Shown here piece after piece: positions 1 to 8,685 of a DNA stretch of 64,000 nt (within the stretch, counting starts at the first letter, position 1; each line of letters opens with the position of its first letter). The DNA is taken from the NCBI RefSeq assembly GCF_900156125.1, contig NZ_FTLX01000003.1, positions 186,001 through 250,000 of the forward strand, in the 5' to 3' direction. A model generated the notes under the pieces. That model was not told the DNA's origin and did no database searches. It saw only the letters and a list, made by a program, of their open reading frames with translations. The DNA comes from Domibacillus enclensis (GTDB lineage Bacteria; Bacillota; Bacilli; Bacillales; Domibacillaceae). A program made the position numbers and the translations under genes.

Positions 1-982
1 ATCAGGCAGCATTGTATACAATTATCCGATTGAACAAATTACAACAGCTTTTGGACAGGGAACGACGGTGAATGCACTGCAAATTCTCCAGGCATCCACA
101 GCCATTGCCAACGGCGGTAAAATGATGAAGCCATATATCATCGACAAAATTGTGGATGACACGACTGGTGAAACGATTGTGAATACAGAACCGGATGTGG
201 TCGGAGAGCCGATTTCAGAAGAAACAGCAAAGGAAACACTTGACGTTCTCGAAAGTGTTGTAACAGCTGAACACGGAACAGGAAAGCCCTATCATATTGA
301 AGGGTATGATGTGGCCGGAAAAACAGGTACTGCGCAAATTATCGGCGAGGACGGCAGCTATTTAACCGGAGCAAATAATTACTTGTTTTCGTTCATCGGC
401 ATGGCACCAAAGGACGATCCGGAGCTGATTGTGTATGTTGGTGTGTCACAGCCGAATTTAGAGAATGAATCCGGGTCGGCACCGGTGTCGAAAATTTTCA
501 ATCCAGTCATGCGGAACAGCCTGCAATATTTAAATGTCCGTCCGGATGAAAACATTACATCGGATACAGTAAAGCTGGCAGATTTTGAAGGTGAAAAAAC
601 TTACAAAGCACGTGAAGCGTATGAAAAAGCCGGTCTGGATCCGGTCATTATCGGAACAGGGAATGAAATTATAAAGCAGGTTCCGGAAGCAGATGGCAGA
701 TTGCTGCAAGGCGAAAAAGCGGTGTTGCTGACGTCGGAAAACTGGACGATGCCTGACGTAACCGGCTGGGCGATGCGTGATGTCATGAAGGTTGCCCAGG
801 CAGCCGGATTAAAAATCAGCTACTCCGGAACTGGCTACGTCACAACACAAAACATAAAACCCGATCAGCCGATCGAAGAAGGACAAAAGCTGATCATTGA
901 GCTTGAACAGCCCGGCAGTGCCGAAGAAGCAAACAAAAATGCTGACGCTGAGTCCGACCAGCTGAAAAGTGATGAAGAGTAG
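1..982 (+). CDS. pbpB: Penicillin-binding protein 2B, C-terminal part (5' end outside window)
   Basis: Septal class B transpeptidase that crosslinks peptidoglycan at the division site, anchored in the membrane and acting outside the cell. The reading frame is open from base 2, so only the last ~326 residues are present. The end of the transpeptidase domain is visible, including the KTG box (bases 320-328, context KTGTAQ). Two PASTA-like repeats follow and end in an acidic tail. The catalytic SxxK serine lies upstream of the window. Its place directly before spoVD and murE matches the Bacillus dcw cluster and supports PBP2B rather than another class B PBP. A terminator follows within 40 bp of the stop codon. 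Confidence 0.93.
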   Translation, partial: SGSIVYNYPIEQITTAFGQGTTVNALQILQASTAIANGGKMMKPYIIDKIVDDTTGETIVNTEPDVVGEPISEETAKETLDVLESVVTAEHGTGKPYHIEGYDVAGKTGTAQIIGEDGSYLTGANNYLFSFIGMAPKDDPELIVYVGVSQPNLENESGSAPVSKIFNPVMRNSLQYLNVRPDENITSDTVKLADFEGEKTYKAREAYEKAGLDPVIIGTGNEIIKQVPEADGRLLQGEKAVLLTSENWTMPDVTGWAMRDVMKVAQAAGLKISYSGTGYVTTQNIKPDQPIEEGQKLIIELEQPGSAEEANKNADAESDQLKSDEE

Positions 983-1021
983 AGCTGGAAAGAGCCTGGC
1001 ACAAAAGGTTCTGCATAGAAG

Positions 1022-1058
1022 AAAAAGCCGAATGATCACTGTATCGTTCGGCTTTCTT
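1022..1058 (+). terminator. Intrinsic terminator after pbpB
   Basis: A 12-pair stem (arms 1024-1035 and 1044-1055, one G-T pair) with an 8-base loop, followed by a short T-rich tract. It closes the pbpB transcript and isolates spoVD. Confidence 0.75.
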
Positions 1059-1083
1059 ACGAGCATTTCATGATCAAAAATTG

Positions 1084-1446
1084 TTTAGTGACTGCGCTTG
1101 CGCCAGCATAGAGAGGGTGGCTTCTGCAGGACTCCGCGTTCGGAGGGGCGGGCGGTGAGCTAATTTTTGTCGCTAAGCTCCAAAAGTGGATCTCACCTGC
1201 CCCGCTGATCCCTCCCGAGTCTCCGCCCTGGGCGCAGGGAGGCCGGCGGAGACTTCCATGTGACGAGCGGACAGGCTGAAACAGCCATGCACTTTAGGCT
1301 GGTTCAGCGTTCGCCACATAGAAAAGCGGAGCCGGCAGCCCGGAGCCCCTGTGTGTGCTTTTCCAAGAAAAAAGAAGAATAAAAGCTTTAAACTGCTAGA
1401 ACATTCGGATTTAGGGGGCCAATCACATTGTTATCTCCCAGCCTAT
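1084..1446. repeat. Composite palindromic intergenic repeat, copy A (compact form)
   Basis: This non-coding, GC-rich block fills most of the 614-bp gap between pbpB and spoVD. It shares long colinear blocks with 35750-36305. Examples are the left edge ACTGCGCTTGCGC, the inverted repeat GGGGCGGGCGGTGAG (1145-1159) against CTCACCTGCCCCGC (1192-1205), the right-half block GACGAGCGGACAGGCTGAAA, and the right edge around CATTGTTAT. Copy A lacks the 187-bp centre of copy B. Similar GC-rich palindromic dispersed repeats are common between genes in Bacillaceae. No open frame looks like a gene, and no function is known to me. Confidence 0.8.
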
Positions 1447-1457
1447 TCCATGCTGTT

Positions 1458-1503
1458 AAAAAAAGAATGTGTCAATGAAAAGCAGGTGACATTTTCTTTT
1501 TTT
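1458..1503. terminator. Long A/T-flanked hairpin between repeat and spoVD
   Basis: A 17-base arm (1458-1474) pairs with 1487-1503 at 15 of 17 positions. The loop is 12 bases, with an A7 run on one side and a T7 run on the other. It would work as a terminator in either direction. It lies between repeat copy A and spoVD and may block read-through into spoVD. Confidence 0.55.
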
Positions 1504-1508
1504 CAAAG

Positions 1509-1540
1509 CTGTGCTTGCGCGAACATAGTTTGGGCGGCTT
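1509..1540. repeat. Decayed fragment of the left end of the composite repeat
   Basis: These 32 bases match the left end of copy B (the region near 35757-35788) at all but four positions. All four differences are C in copy B and T here. The rest of the element is missing, so this looks like a remnant of a third copy about 60 bp upstream of spoVD. Confidence 0.6.
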
Positions 1541-1596
1541 TTTGTCAATTTCATCCGTTATTCCGCATATGCTCAAAAGGAGAAGGGGTGTGAGCC

Positions 1597-3489
1597 ATGC
1601 GGGTTCGGATGTTTTGGGTTCTTGTTTTTTCTTTTGTTGCTTTCTCCATTTTGACGATACGAACGGGGTATATTCAGCTGTGGAACGGTGCGGAGCTGAC
1701 GAAAAAGGCGGAGGAGCTCTGGGGCCGCAGTATTCCAGCCGAGCCTGAGCGCGGGTTGATTGTAGACAGAAACGGCGAGGTGCTGGCTGGAAACAAACAT
1801 GCACCAACTGTGTATGTCATTCCATCCCAGATTGACGATCCGGAGCAAACAGCCAAAACGCTTGCAGCCGTTCTGGGTGAAAAAGAATCGCTCCTGTACG
1901 AGCGGATGACGAAGCGTTCATCGATTGAAAGACTGTCCTCAAAAGGCAGGCATTTATCGACGGACAAAGCCCGTGAAGTCGCGGAGCTTCAATTAAAAGG
2001 CATCTGGCTGGGGGAGGATTCGGTTCGTAACTACGTATGGAAGGAGCGCCTCGCTCATATCATCGGATTTACGGGAGCGGACAACCAGGGCCTTGCTGGC
2101 ATTGAAGCGTATTACGATCAGAAGCTGTCCGGCAAAGCAGGGTCAATCCAGATGTTTACCGATGCGAAGGGCAATGAAATGCCCGGGCTGGTGAATGATT
2201 ACAATGAGCCTGTGAATGGAATGGACTTGCAGCTGACGATTGATGCCGATATTCAGGCTGTGATGGAGAGGGAGCTGGATCTGGCGCAAAAAACGTACAA
2301 GCCGGATGCTGCCATGAGCATTGCCATGGATCCGAACACGGGTGAAATTTTGGCCATGTCATCCCGTCCATCCTATGACCCATCGCGTTTTCAAGAATAT
2401 GATCCGGATATTTACAATCGGAATTTACCTGTTTGGAACACGTTTGAACCGGGCTCCACCTTTAAAATTATTACACTGGCTGCGGCACTCGAAGAAAACA
2501 AAGTGGACCTGGACAAGGATCATTTTTTTGATCCGGGCTATGTAGAAGTCAATGGGACAAGGCTCCGGTGCTGGAAACGAGAAGGGCACGGCCACCAGTC
2601 CTTTTTAGAGGTTGTGCAAAATTCATGCAACCCGGGCTTTGTAGAGCTTGGGACGAGACTTGGTGAAAAAACACTGTTCAGCTACATTCGGAAATTCGGA
2701 TTCGGTGAAAAAACAGGGATTGATTTGTATGGAGAAGGAACGGGTATTTTGTTTACTGAGCAATCAGCAGGACCTGTCGAGGCGGCAACTGCTGCTTTTG
2801 GCCAGGGGGTGGCGGTAACACCTATTCAGCAGGTTGCGGCGGTTTCAGCGGCTGTCAATGGCGGCATTCTCTATAAGCCGTACGTAGCGAAAAGCTGGAC
2901 CAATCCCGTCTCAGGAATAAAAGAAACGATTCATAAGCCCGACCAAGTGCGGCGTGTGATTTCAGAAGAAACATCTGCACAAATAAGACGTGCCCTAGAA
3001 AGCGTCGTGGCGAAAGGAACAGGCCGAAATGCTTTTGTGGACGGATACCGGATTGGAGGAAAAACAGGAACCGCGCAGAAAGCAAAAGACGGAGGCTATT
3101 TGGAAAACAATCATATTGTGTCTTTTATCGGCATGGCGCCCGCCAATGATCCGAAGGTGGTCATATATACAGCGATCGACAACCCGAAAGGAACCGTTCA
3201 ATTTGGCGGTACGGTTGCAGCGCCGATTGTCGGAAAAATGATGGAAGACATCCTGCCGCTTTTAAACGTTTCCAAGCAGTCGAATCAAATTGAAAAAGAA
3301 AAAACGTGGAGTGATCCGGAGCTTATTGTTGTCCCGGATTTGGTTGGCTTAACAAAGGATCAATTGAAAGAACAGCTGGTCAACGTGAATATTGTCGTTG
3401 AAGGAAACGGGTCTACCGTTGTTTCACAATCGCCGAAATCGGGCGTTAAGATAGAGGCAGGAAGCAAACTCCGTGTGTTATTAAAGTGA
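1597..3489 (+). CDS. spoVD: Sporulation-specific penicillin-binding protein SpoVD
   Basis: Class B transpeptidase needed for spore cortex peptidoglycan, acting with the SEDS protein SpoVE in the outer forespore membrane. The protein has 630 residues (B. subtilis about 646). It has an N-terminal membrane anchor (about residues 5-24), a dimerisation domain, and a transpeptidase domain with Ser287-x-x-Lys290 (PGSTFK), Ser343-x-Asn345 and Lys489-Thr-Gly. A single C-terminal PASTA repeat occupies about residues 575-630. The ATG is preceded by AAAGGAG at 1576-1582, and the next upstream in-frame GTG is followed at once by a stop. It is flanked by terminators on both sides, so it is a single-gene unit, as expected for a mother-cell gene. 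I could not identify a convincing SigE promoter. Confidence 0.96.
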   Translation: MRVRMFWVLVFSFVAFSILTIRTGYIQLWNGAELTKKAEELWGRSIPAEPERGLIVDRNGEVLAGNKHAPTVYVIPSQIDDPEQTAKTLAAVLGEKESLLYERMTKRSSIERLSSKGRHLSTDKAREVAELQLKGIWLGEDSVRNYVWKERLAHIIGFTGADNQGLAGIEAYYDQKLSGKAGSIQMFTDAKGNEMPGLVNDYNEPVNGMDLQLTIDADIQAVMERELDLAQKTYKPDAAMSIAMDPNTGEILAMSSRPSYDPSRFQEYDPDIYNRNLPVWNTFEPGSTFKIITLAAALEENKVDLDKDHFFDPGYVEVNGTRLRCWKREGHGHQSFLEVVQNSCNPGFVELGTRLGEKTLFSYIRKFGFGEKTGIDLYGEGTGILFTEQSAGPVEAATAAFGQGVAVTPIQQVAAVSAAVNGGILYKPYVAKSWTNPVSGIKETIHKPDQVRRVISEETSAQIRRALESVVAKGTGRNAFVDGYRIGGKTGTAQKAKDGGYLENNHIVSFIGMAPANDPKVVIYTAIDNPKGTVQFGGTVAAPIVGKMMEDILPLLNVSKQSNQIEKEKTWSDPELIVVPDLVGLTKDQLKEQLVNVNIVVEGNGSTVVSQSPKSGVKIEAGSKLRVLLK

Positions 3490-3501
3490 AAAAGAAGAAA
3501 T

Positions 3502-3557
3502 GCCGCCAAATTTAGCCGAAACAGGCTGAAAAGCATTCGCATCGGCGGCTTTTTTTC
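3502..3557 (+). terminator. Intrinsic terminator after spoVD
   Basis: GCCGCC (3502-3507) pairs with GGCGGC (3544-3549) around an internal AGCC/GGCT helper stem, followed by seven or more T. It separates spoVD from the murE operon. Confidence 0.65.
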
Positions 3558-3619
3558 GTTACAATAGAAAACGCGGGAATTGTACATACGTGCTTTACAA
3601 ACAGAAAGGATTGAAAAAC

Positions 3620-5095
3620 GTGGATTTATCAACAGTGCTCACGGCGCTTCCTTTTCACCGGAAAGACAAGGAAGGAAACCCGGCGATTACATCAATTGAA
3701 AACGATCACCGTCTCGTTCAAGACGGATCGATTTTTATTTGTATAAAAGGATTTACATTTGACGGCCATCAGGCGGCGGAGGAAGCCGTAAAAAAAGGAG
3801 CAGCTGCGATTGTAGCGGAACGTCCCGTTGACGTTTCGGTTCCGGTTATTTATGTCCCTGACACAAAACGGGCGATGGCTCAGCTGGCAGCGCATTACTA
3901 TCAGTACCCGACAGAATCGTTTCATTTGATCGGCGTCACCGGTACAAACGGAAAAACGACGACGAGTCACTTAATTGAGCAAATTTTGCAGGCTGCCGGG
4001 GAAACAACAGGCATGATCGGGACCATGTATATGAAAATCGGTGAACAGACGATTGAAACAAAAAACACGACACCGGAAAGCTTAACACTGCAGAAGACGT
4101 TTGCCCGAATGAAGCAGGAGGGTGTGACGAGTGCGGTCATGGAAGTGTCCTCCCATGCGCTGCAGGAGGGGCGGACGAATGGGACAGCGTTTAATGTAGC
4201 TGTTTTTACAAATTTAACGCAGGACCATCTTGATTTTCATAAAACGATGGATGATTACCGGACCGCAAAAGGGCTTCTTTTTGCCCGGTTGGGAAATGTG
4301 GTTCACCCGGATCAGCCTGCTTTTGCTGTGTTAAATGCAGATGACGAGGCATCTGACGTCTACAAATCAATGACAGCGGCTCATGTCGTCACATACGGCA
4401 TTGACCGCAAGGCGGATATTTGGGCAGAAGACATTCGGCTGACGGCAGAAGGAACAGCTTTTACCATTCACTATCCGAACGGAACAGCGACGATTCAATC
4501 GAAGCTTGCTGGAAAGTTTAACGTGTATAATATGCTTGCCGCTTTTGCTGCGGCGTTTGTTTCAGGAATTGAACCGGAGCTGATTAAACAGACGCTTCAA
4601 AAAGTAGCAGGAGTCGCCGGGCGGTTTGAGCTGGTGCCAAACAGCCGTGACATTTCCGTCATCGTCGATTATGCGCACACGCCAGACAGCTTGATTAATG
4701 TCTTGAAAACGGTTCGCCCCTTAACAAAAGGCCGTGTATGGGTCATTGCCGGCTGCGGCGGTGACCGTGATAAAACGAAGCGGCCGCTTATGGCACAGGC
4801 TGCATGCCAGTTTTCAGATGAAGCGGTTTTCACATCGGACAATCCGCGCAGCGAAGATCCGCAGCGCATCCTGGCTGATATGGAAGCAGGCGTGGAAAAT
4901 CAAGACTACACCGTCATGGAAGACAGAAAAGAAGCTATTTTTCATGCCATCTCGATGGCCCGCCCGGGGGATGCCGTCGTAATTGCCGGAAAAGGCCATG
5001 AAACGTATCAAATTATTGGACACAATACGATTCATTTTGATGATAGAGAAGTAGCGAGAGAAGCGCTTTTATTAGGGGAAGGTGAAAAGGCATGA
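3620..5095 (+). CDS. murE: UDP-MurNAc-L-Ala-D-Glu:meso-diaminopimelate ligase MurE
   Basis: Cytoplasmic ATP-dependent ligase adding meso-DAP to the UDP-MurNAc dipeptide, the third Mur ligase step. The chosen GTG start at 3620 gives 491 residues (B. subtilis 494) and has AGAAAGGA nine bases upstream. An in-frame GTG at 3590 has no ribosome site and would add ten residues not expected in the family. The ATP loop is GTNGKTTT in the central domain. The C-terminal domain has the DNPR motif (Asp407-Arg410) that marks meso-DAP enzymes as opposed to lysine adders. It overlaps mraY by 4 bp (ATGA), so the two are probably translationally coupled. Confidence 0.97.
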   Translation: MDLSTVLTALPFHRKDKEGNPAITSIENDHRLVQDGSIFICIKGFTFDGHQAAEEAVKKGAAAIVAERPVDVSVPVIYVPDTKRAMAQLAAHYYQYPTESFHLIGVTGTNGKTTTSHLIEQILQAAGETTGMIGTMYMKIGEQTIETKNTTPESLTLQKTFARMKQEGVTSAVMEVSSHALQEGRTNGTAFNVAVFTNLTQDHLDFHKTMDDYRTAKGLLFARLGNVVHPDQPAFAVLNADDEASDVYKSMTAAHVVTYGIDRKADIWAEDIRLTAEGTAFTIHYPNGTATIQSKLAGKFNVYNMLAAFAAAFVSGIEPELIKQTLQKVAGVAGRFELVPNSRDISVIVDYAHTPDSLINVLKTVRPLTKGRVWVIAGCGGDRDKTKRPLMAQAACQFSDEAVFTSDNPRSEDPQRILADMEAGVENQDYTVMEDRKEAIFHAISMARPGDAVVIAGKGHETYQIIGHNTIHFDDREVAREALLLGEGEKA

Positions 5096-6060
5096 GCGAA
5101 TGGCAAATCGGGCTGATTATTGCGGTTTCCTTTTTAATCACCGTTATGATTGCACCGCTGTTTATTCCATTTTTAAGAAGGCTGAAATTCGGGCAAAGCA
5201 TTCGGGAGGAAGGACCGCAGTCCCATCAGCAAAAGTCGGGAACACCGACGATGGGCGGTCTTGTGTTTTTGCTTTCCATTGTCATTACGACGTTGTTTTT
5301 CGTTCAGCTGTTCGGCTCCATTGGAACAGAAACAGCACTTCTGCTGCTCGTGACAATCGGGTTTGGGCTGCTCGGCTTTTTAGATGATTTTATTAAAGTT
5401 GTTATGAAGCGGAACCTCGGCCTAACTTCTTTGCAGAAATTAATCGGACAAATTGTCATTTCAATTATTTTTTATGTAATTTATGCGCAGCAAGGCCTGT
5501 CAACAGAGCTGTCATTCGGCTTTTTTTCACTAGACCTTGGCATTTTATATGCGCTGTTTGTCCTGTTTTGGCTCGTTGGGTTTTCGAACGCAGTCAATTT
5601 AACCGACGGGCTCGACGGGCTTGTATCGGGAACAGCTTCCGTTGCGTTCGGGGCATATGCGGTTATTGCCTGGAGCCAGGGGCTGGACGAAACGGCTATC
5701 TTTGCTTTTTCAGTTGTGGGGGCCATTATCGGGTTCCTAGTGTTTAACGCATACCCGGCGCACGTATTTATGGGGGATACAGGATCACTGGCACTTGGCG
5801 GAGCAATCGCCGTGTTATCTATTTTAACGAAGTTTGAATTTTTGCTTTTGTTGATCGGCATCGTGTTTGTAGCAGAGACCCTTTCTGTTATCTTGCAGGT
5901 ATGGTCGTTTAAAACAAGAGGCAAACGTATTTTTAGAATGAGCCCGCTGCACCATCACTTTGAACTGGGCGGCTGGTCTGAATGGCGCGTGGTCGTCACA
6001 TTCTGGTCCGTTGGCATTGTAGCTGCAGCCATTGGGGTTTGGATAGGAGTTTGGAGATAA
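5092..6060 (+). CDS. mraY: Phospho-MurNAc-pentapeptide transferase MraY
   Basis: Integral membrane enzyme moving phospho-MurNAc-pentapeptide from UDP to undecaprenyl phosphate to make lipid I. It has 322 residues (B. subtilis 324) and is highly hydrophobic, with about ten membrane helices. Family motifs visible are the Asp pair in [16 protein letters not shown], the conserved [11 protein letters not shown] loop and the HHHFELGGW histidine cluster near the C-terminus. The ATG overlaps the murE stop. The gene also overlaps murD by one base, making a tight murE-mraY-murD unit. Confidence 0.97.
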   Translation: MSEWQIGLIIAVSFLITVMIAPLFIPFLRRLKFGQSIREEGPQSHQQKSGTPTMGGLVFLLSIVITTLFFVQLFGSIGTETALLLLVTIGFGLLGFLDDFIKVVMKRNLGLTSLQKLIGQIVISIIFYVIYAQQGLSTELSFGFFSLDLGILYALFVLFWLVGFSNAVNLTDGLDGLVSGTASVAFGAYAVIAWSQGLDETAIFAFSVVGAIIGFLVFNAYPAHVFMGDTGSLALGGAIAVLSILTKFEFLLLLIGIVFVAETLSVILQVWSFKTRGKRIFRMSPLHHHFELGGWSEWRVVVTFWSVGIVAAAIGVWIGVWR

Positions 6061-7409
6061 TGAAACAAGTCAATCAATTTAAAGATAAAAAGGTGCTCGT
6101 TTTAGGGCTGGCGAAAAGTGGTCTCGCCGCCGCTAAGCTGTTGAAAAAGCTTGGTGCAGTCGTCATCGTAAACGACGGAAAGCCGCTTGAGGAAAACGAA
6201 GCGGCAAAGGAACTGAAGGCAGAAGGTATTGATGTCGTATGCGGAAGCCACCCGGTCGAGCTGCTGGATAAAGGCATTGAGCTCGTGGTGAAAAACCCCG
6301 GGATCCAGTATGCCAATCCAATCGTCTCAAAAGCGGTCCTGGATGGCATTCCGGTGATCACTGAGGTTGAACTCGCTGGTTTTATTTCGGAAGCTCCGTT
6401 TATCGGCATTACCGGTACAAATGGAAAAACAACGACGACAACATTGATTAACGAAATGCTGAAAGAAGATGGGAAAGGCACGGTGCTTGCAGGAAACATC
6501 GGAGAAGTCGCGTCTGAAGTTGTGCAGCAGGCAAAGCCTGATGACCATGTCGTGATCGAGCTTTCTTCCTTTCAGCTGATGGGTGTACAGGATTTCCGGC
6601 CGCATATCGCCATTATTACGAATATTTATGATGCGCATCTGGACTATCATAGCTCACGTGAGGAATATGTCGGCTCAAAAATGAAAATTACCCAAAACCA
6701 GACAGAGGATGATTTTTTAATTATCAATGCCGATCAAGAATCGCTGTACTCGATGGCTGGGTCCAGTCATGCGCAAGTCATTCCGTTTTCGGCAAAACAA
6801 GTAGTAGAAAATGGGGCGTATCTTGATGAAGGCACTGTTTACTTCCAGGAAGAAGCGATTATGAAGGCAGCAGATATTGTGCTTCCGGGAAGTCATAATC
6901 TAGAAAATATTTTAGCGGCGATTGCAGCTGTTAAATTAACCGGTGTGTCCAATGAAGCCATTCAATCGGTGCTCACGTCCTTCACAGGTGTCCGCCACCG
7001 CACTCAATTCGTTCGGGAGTGGAATGGCCGCAAATTTTATAACGATTCAAAAGCGACGAATACACTGGCAACAAAAAGTGCGTTAACTGCGTTTAACTCT
7101 CCGATTGTATTGCTTGCCGGCGGTCTGGACCGGGGAAATGGCTTTGACGATCTCATTCCGTATTTAGATGCAGTTAAAGCGGTTGTGGCGTTTGGGGAAA
7201 CAGCAAACAAATGGAAGGATGCGGCCGAAAAAGCAGGGATCGACGTGTTTGAAAAAGCCGAATATATGACCGATGCCGTTCAGATGGCCGTTGATTTGTC
7301 AGAAAGCGGAGATGTCGTGCTGCTGTCACCAGCCTGTGCAAGCTGGGATCAATACAAGACGTTTGAAGAGCGCGGGGACATATTTATCGATTGTGTGAAT
7401 ACGTTATAA
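6060..7409 (+). CDS. murD: UDP-MurNAc-L-alanine:D-glutamate ligase MurD
   Basis: Cytoplasmic Mur ligase adding D-glutamate, the second peptide-stem step. Starting at the ATG that overlaps the mraY stop (TAATG), the protein is 449 residues (B. subtilis 451). The frame extends upstream into mraY without a better start. It has an N-terminal Rossmann-like domain ([10 protein letters not shown]), a central ATP domain with [10 protein letters not shown], and a C-terminal domain with the usual YNDSKATN segment. It is the last gene before a strong terminator, so the murE operon probably ends here. Confidence 0.97.
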   Translation: MKQVNQFKDKKVLVLGLAKSGLAAAKLLKKLGAVVIVNDGKPLEENEAAKELKAEGIDVVCGSHPVELLDKGIELVVKNPGIQYANPIVSKAVLDGIPVITEVELAGFISEAPFIGITGTNGKTTTTTLINEMLKEDGKGTVLAGNIGEVASEVVQQAKPDDHVVIELSSFQLMGVQDFRPHIAIITNIYDAHLDYHSSREEYVGSKMKITQNQTEDDFLIINADQESLYSMAGSSHAQVIPFSAKQVVENGAYLDEGTVYFQEEAIMKAADIVLPGSHNLENILAAIAAVKLTGVSNEAIQSVLTSFTGVRHRTQFVREWNGRKFYNDSKATNTLATKSALTAFNSPIVLLAGGLDRGNGFDDLIPYLDAVKAVVAFGETANKWKDAAEKAGIDVFEKAEYMTDAVQMAVDLSESGDVVLLSPACASWDQYKTFEERGDIFIDCVNTL

Positions 7410-7416
7410 GAAAGAG

Positions 7417-7445
7417 CCGGAGCCTCTATATAGGCTCCGGTTTTT
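7417..7445 (+). terminator. Intrinsic terminator after murD
   Basis: A perfect 9-bp stem CCGGAGCCT/AGGCTCCGG with a 6-base loop, then five T. The T tract lies only a few bases before the apparent spoVE start codon. Confidence 0.88.
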
Positions 7446-7448
7446 AAT

Positions 7449-8564
7449 GTGCTTGAAGGGAGTGGCTTCGCCGTTTCTGCTCATGGGATTGATAAAGTCT
7501 TTTTGCTGCTCGTTTTGCTGCTGACAGGGACTGGATTGTTTATGGTCGCAAGTGCCGGTGAAGTATGGGGCCAATTTAATTACGGAAATTCCTTTTATTT
7601 CGTTGAAAGGCAGGCATTATTCGCGGGTGTGGGCCTGATCGCCATGTCATTTTTCGCCAAGCTGCCGTATCTATTTTGGAAGCAGTATGCATCCGTTGGG
7701 CTTGCCGCTGCGTTTCTGTTATTGATCGCTGTGTTGATTCCGGGCATTGGAATGGTGCGCAACGGTTCACAGAGCTGGATAGGGGTCGGAGCGCTTTCGT
7801 TTCAGCCGTCTGAATGGATGAAAATGGCACTCGTTTTTTATTTGGCCGCCATTCTTTCTGAACGAAAAAAAGTCATTCACTTGTTTTGGAAAGGCCTTTT
7901 CACACCGCTTGTGACCATTGGCGCCGCTTTTGGCTTTATTATGCTGCAGCCGGACCTTGGCACGGCTGCGGTTATGGGAGGCACTGCCTTTCTTCTGCTG
8001 TTTAGTGCCGGCGCGCCGATCCGTTTTTTTGCGACGATCGGCGCCCTTGCCATAAGCGGACTTGTTTTGCTGATTGCCTCTGCACCGTACCGGATAAAGC
8101 GGATTACGGCTTATTTAGATCCGTGGTCGGACCCTCTTGGAAGCGGGTTCCAGATCATTCAGTCGCTTTACGCGGTTGGACCAGGGGGATTGTTTGGCCA
8201 TGGCTATGGGGAAAGCCGTCAAAAGTATTATTACTTGCCGGAACCGCAAACTGATTTTATCTTTGCTATTTGGACAGAGGAAACAGGGTTTCTCGGCGCT
8301 CTCTGGGTCATTATTCTTTTTTTCCTGCTTATTTGGCGTGGGATCTACATTGCAATGCGTCTTGATGATCCGTTCGGTACCCTGCTTGTGTTTGGGTTGA
8401 CCGGCATGCTCAGCCTGCAATCGTTTATTAATCTTGGCGTAGTGACCGGGCTGATTCCGGTGACGGGCGTCACGCTCCCTTTTTTAAGCTACGGGGGGTC
8501 TTCTTTAACGATGACGCTTTTGCTGGCTGGCATTGTTTTAAGTACAAGCAGGCATATGCGGTAA
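7449..8564 (+). CDS. spoVE: Stage V sporulation protein E, SEDS-family glycosyltransferase
   Basis: Polytopic SEDS protein that polymerises glycan for the spore cortex together with SpoVD. The call is SpoVE rather than FtsW because the gene sits between murD and murG and the window has the spoVD partner. As drawn it has 371 residues (B. subtilis 366), about ten membrane helices, and the family segments QSWIGVGALSFQPSEW, PDLGTA and LPFLSYGGSS near the C-terminus. The start is uncertain. The only in-frame start before the first helix is GTG 7449, with no Shine-Dalgarno and abutting the murD terminator. An ATG at 7483 would reach the same protein only with one extra base in the T5 run 7500-7504. 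Confidence 0.92.
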   Translation: MLEGSGFAVSAHGIDKVFLLLVLLLTGTGLFMVASAGEVWGQFNYGNSFYFVERQALFAGVGLIAMSFFAKLPYLFWKQYASVGLAAAFLLLIAVLIPGIGMVRNGSQSWIGVGALSFQPSEWMKMALVFYLAAILSERKKVIHLFWKGLFTPLVTIGAAFGFIMLQPDLGTAAVMGGTAFLLLFSAGAPIRFFATIGALAISGLVLLIASAPYRIKRITAYLDPWSDPLGSGFQIIQSLYAVGPGGLFGHGYGESRQKYYYLPEPQTDFIFAIWTEETGFLGALWVIILFFLLIWRGIYIAMRLDDPFGTLLVFGLTGMLSLQSFINLGVVTGLIPVTGVTLPFLSYGGSSLTMTLLLAGIVLSTSRHMR

Positions 8565-8577
8565 ATAAGGAGGAATT

Positions 8578-8604
8578 TTGGCGCTTTTTCAAGATAATAT
8601 TTGA
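8578..8604 (+). other. Possible 8-codon leader ORF with strong ribosome site
   Basis: A near-ideal Shine-Dalgarno AAGGAGG lies just after the spoVE stop. It is followed at 4-5 bases by a TTG that opens only eight codons (MALFQDNI, then TGA). It could be a leader peptide coupling spoVE to murG, or the relic of a lost gene start. No experimental basis is visible. Confidence 0.35.
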
Positions 8605-8637
8605 TTCTCGTGACGCATTGATTTAAGATGAAATTGC

Positions 8638-8664
8638 ATTGGACAGCGGATAGTAGCTGCCAAT
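8638..8664 (+). promoter_or_regulatory. Hairpin in the spoVE-murG spacer
   Basis: ATTGG-A-CAGC (8638-8647) pairs with GCTG-CCAAT (8656-8664) with one bulged base and an 8-base loop. It is not followed by a T run, so it is not a terminator. It ends ten bases before the murG ribosome site GAGGTGA and might modulate murG translation. Confidence 0.35.
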
Positions 8665-8685
8665 AGACGTATTGAGGTGACCTAA

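Noticed and set aside
1351-1593. Open frame of 80 codons between pbpB and spoVD
   Set aside because: It lies across repeat copy A, the A/T hairpin and the repeat fragment, with no ribosome site and no family resemblance.
1504-1596. SigE promoter for spoVD
   Set aside because: CATATGCT near 1567 partly resembles a SigE -10, but no matching -35 lies 16-18 bases upstream and the area is repeat debris.
5481-5924. 147-codon minus-strand frame opposite mraY
   Set aside because: mraY is fully conserved on the plus strand; the antisense frame is a product of its codon usage and has no motif or ribosome site.
7449-8564. Calling this gene ftsW
   Set aside because: Both are SEDS proteins, but location between murD and murG and the presence of spoVD fit spoVE; ftsW lies elsewhere in Bacilli.
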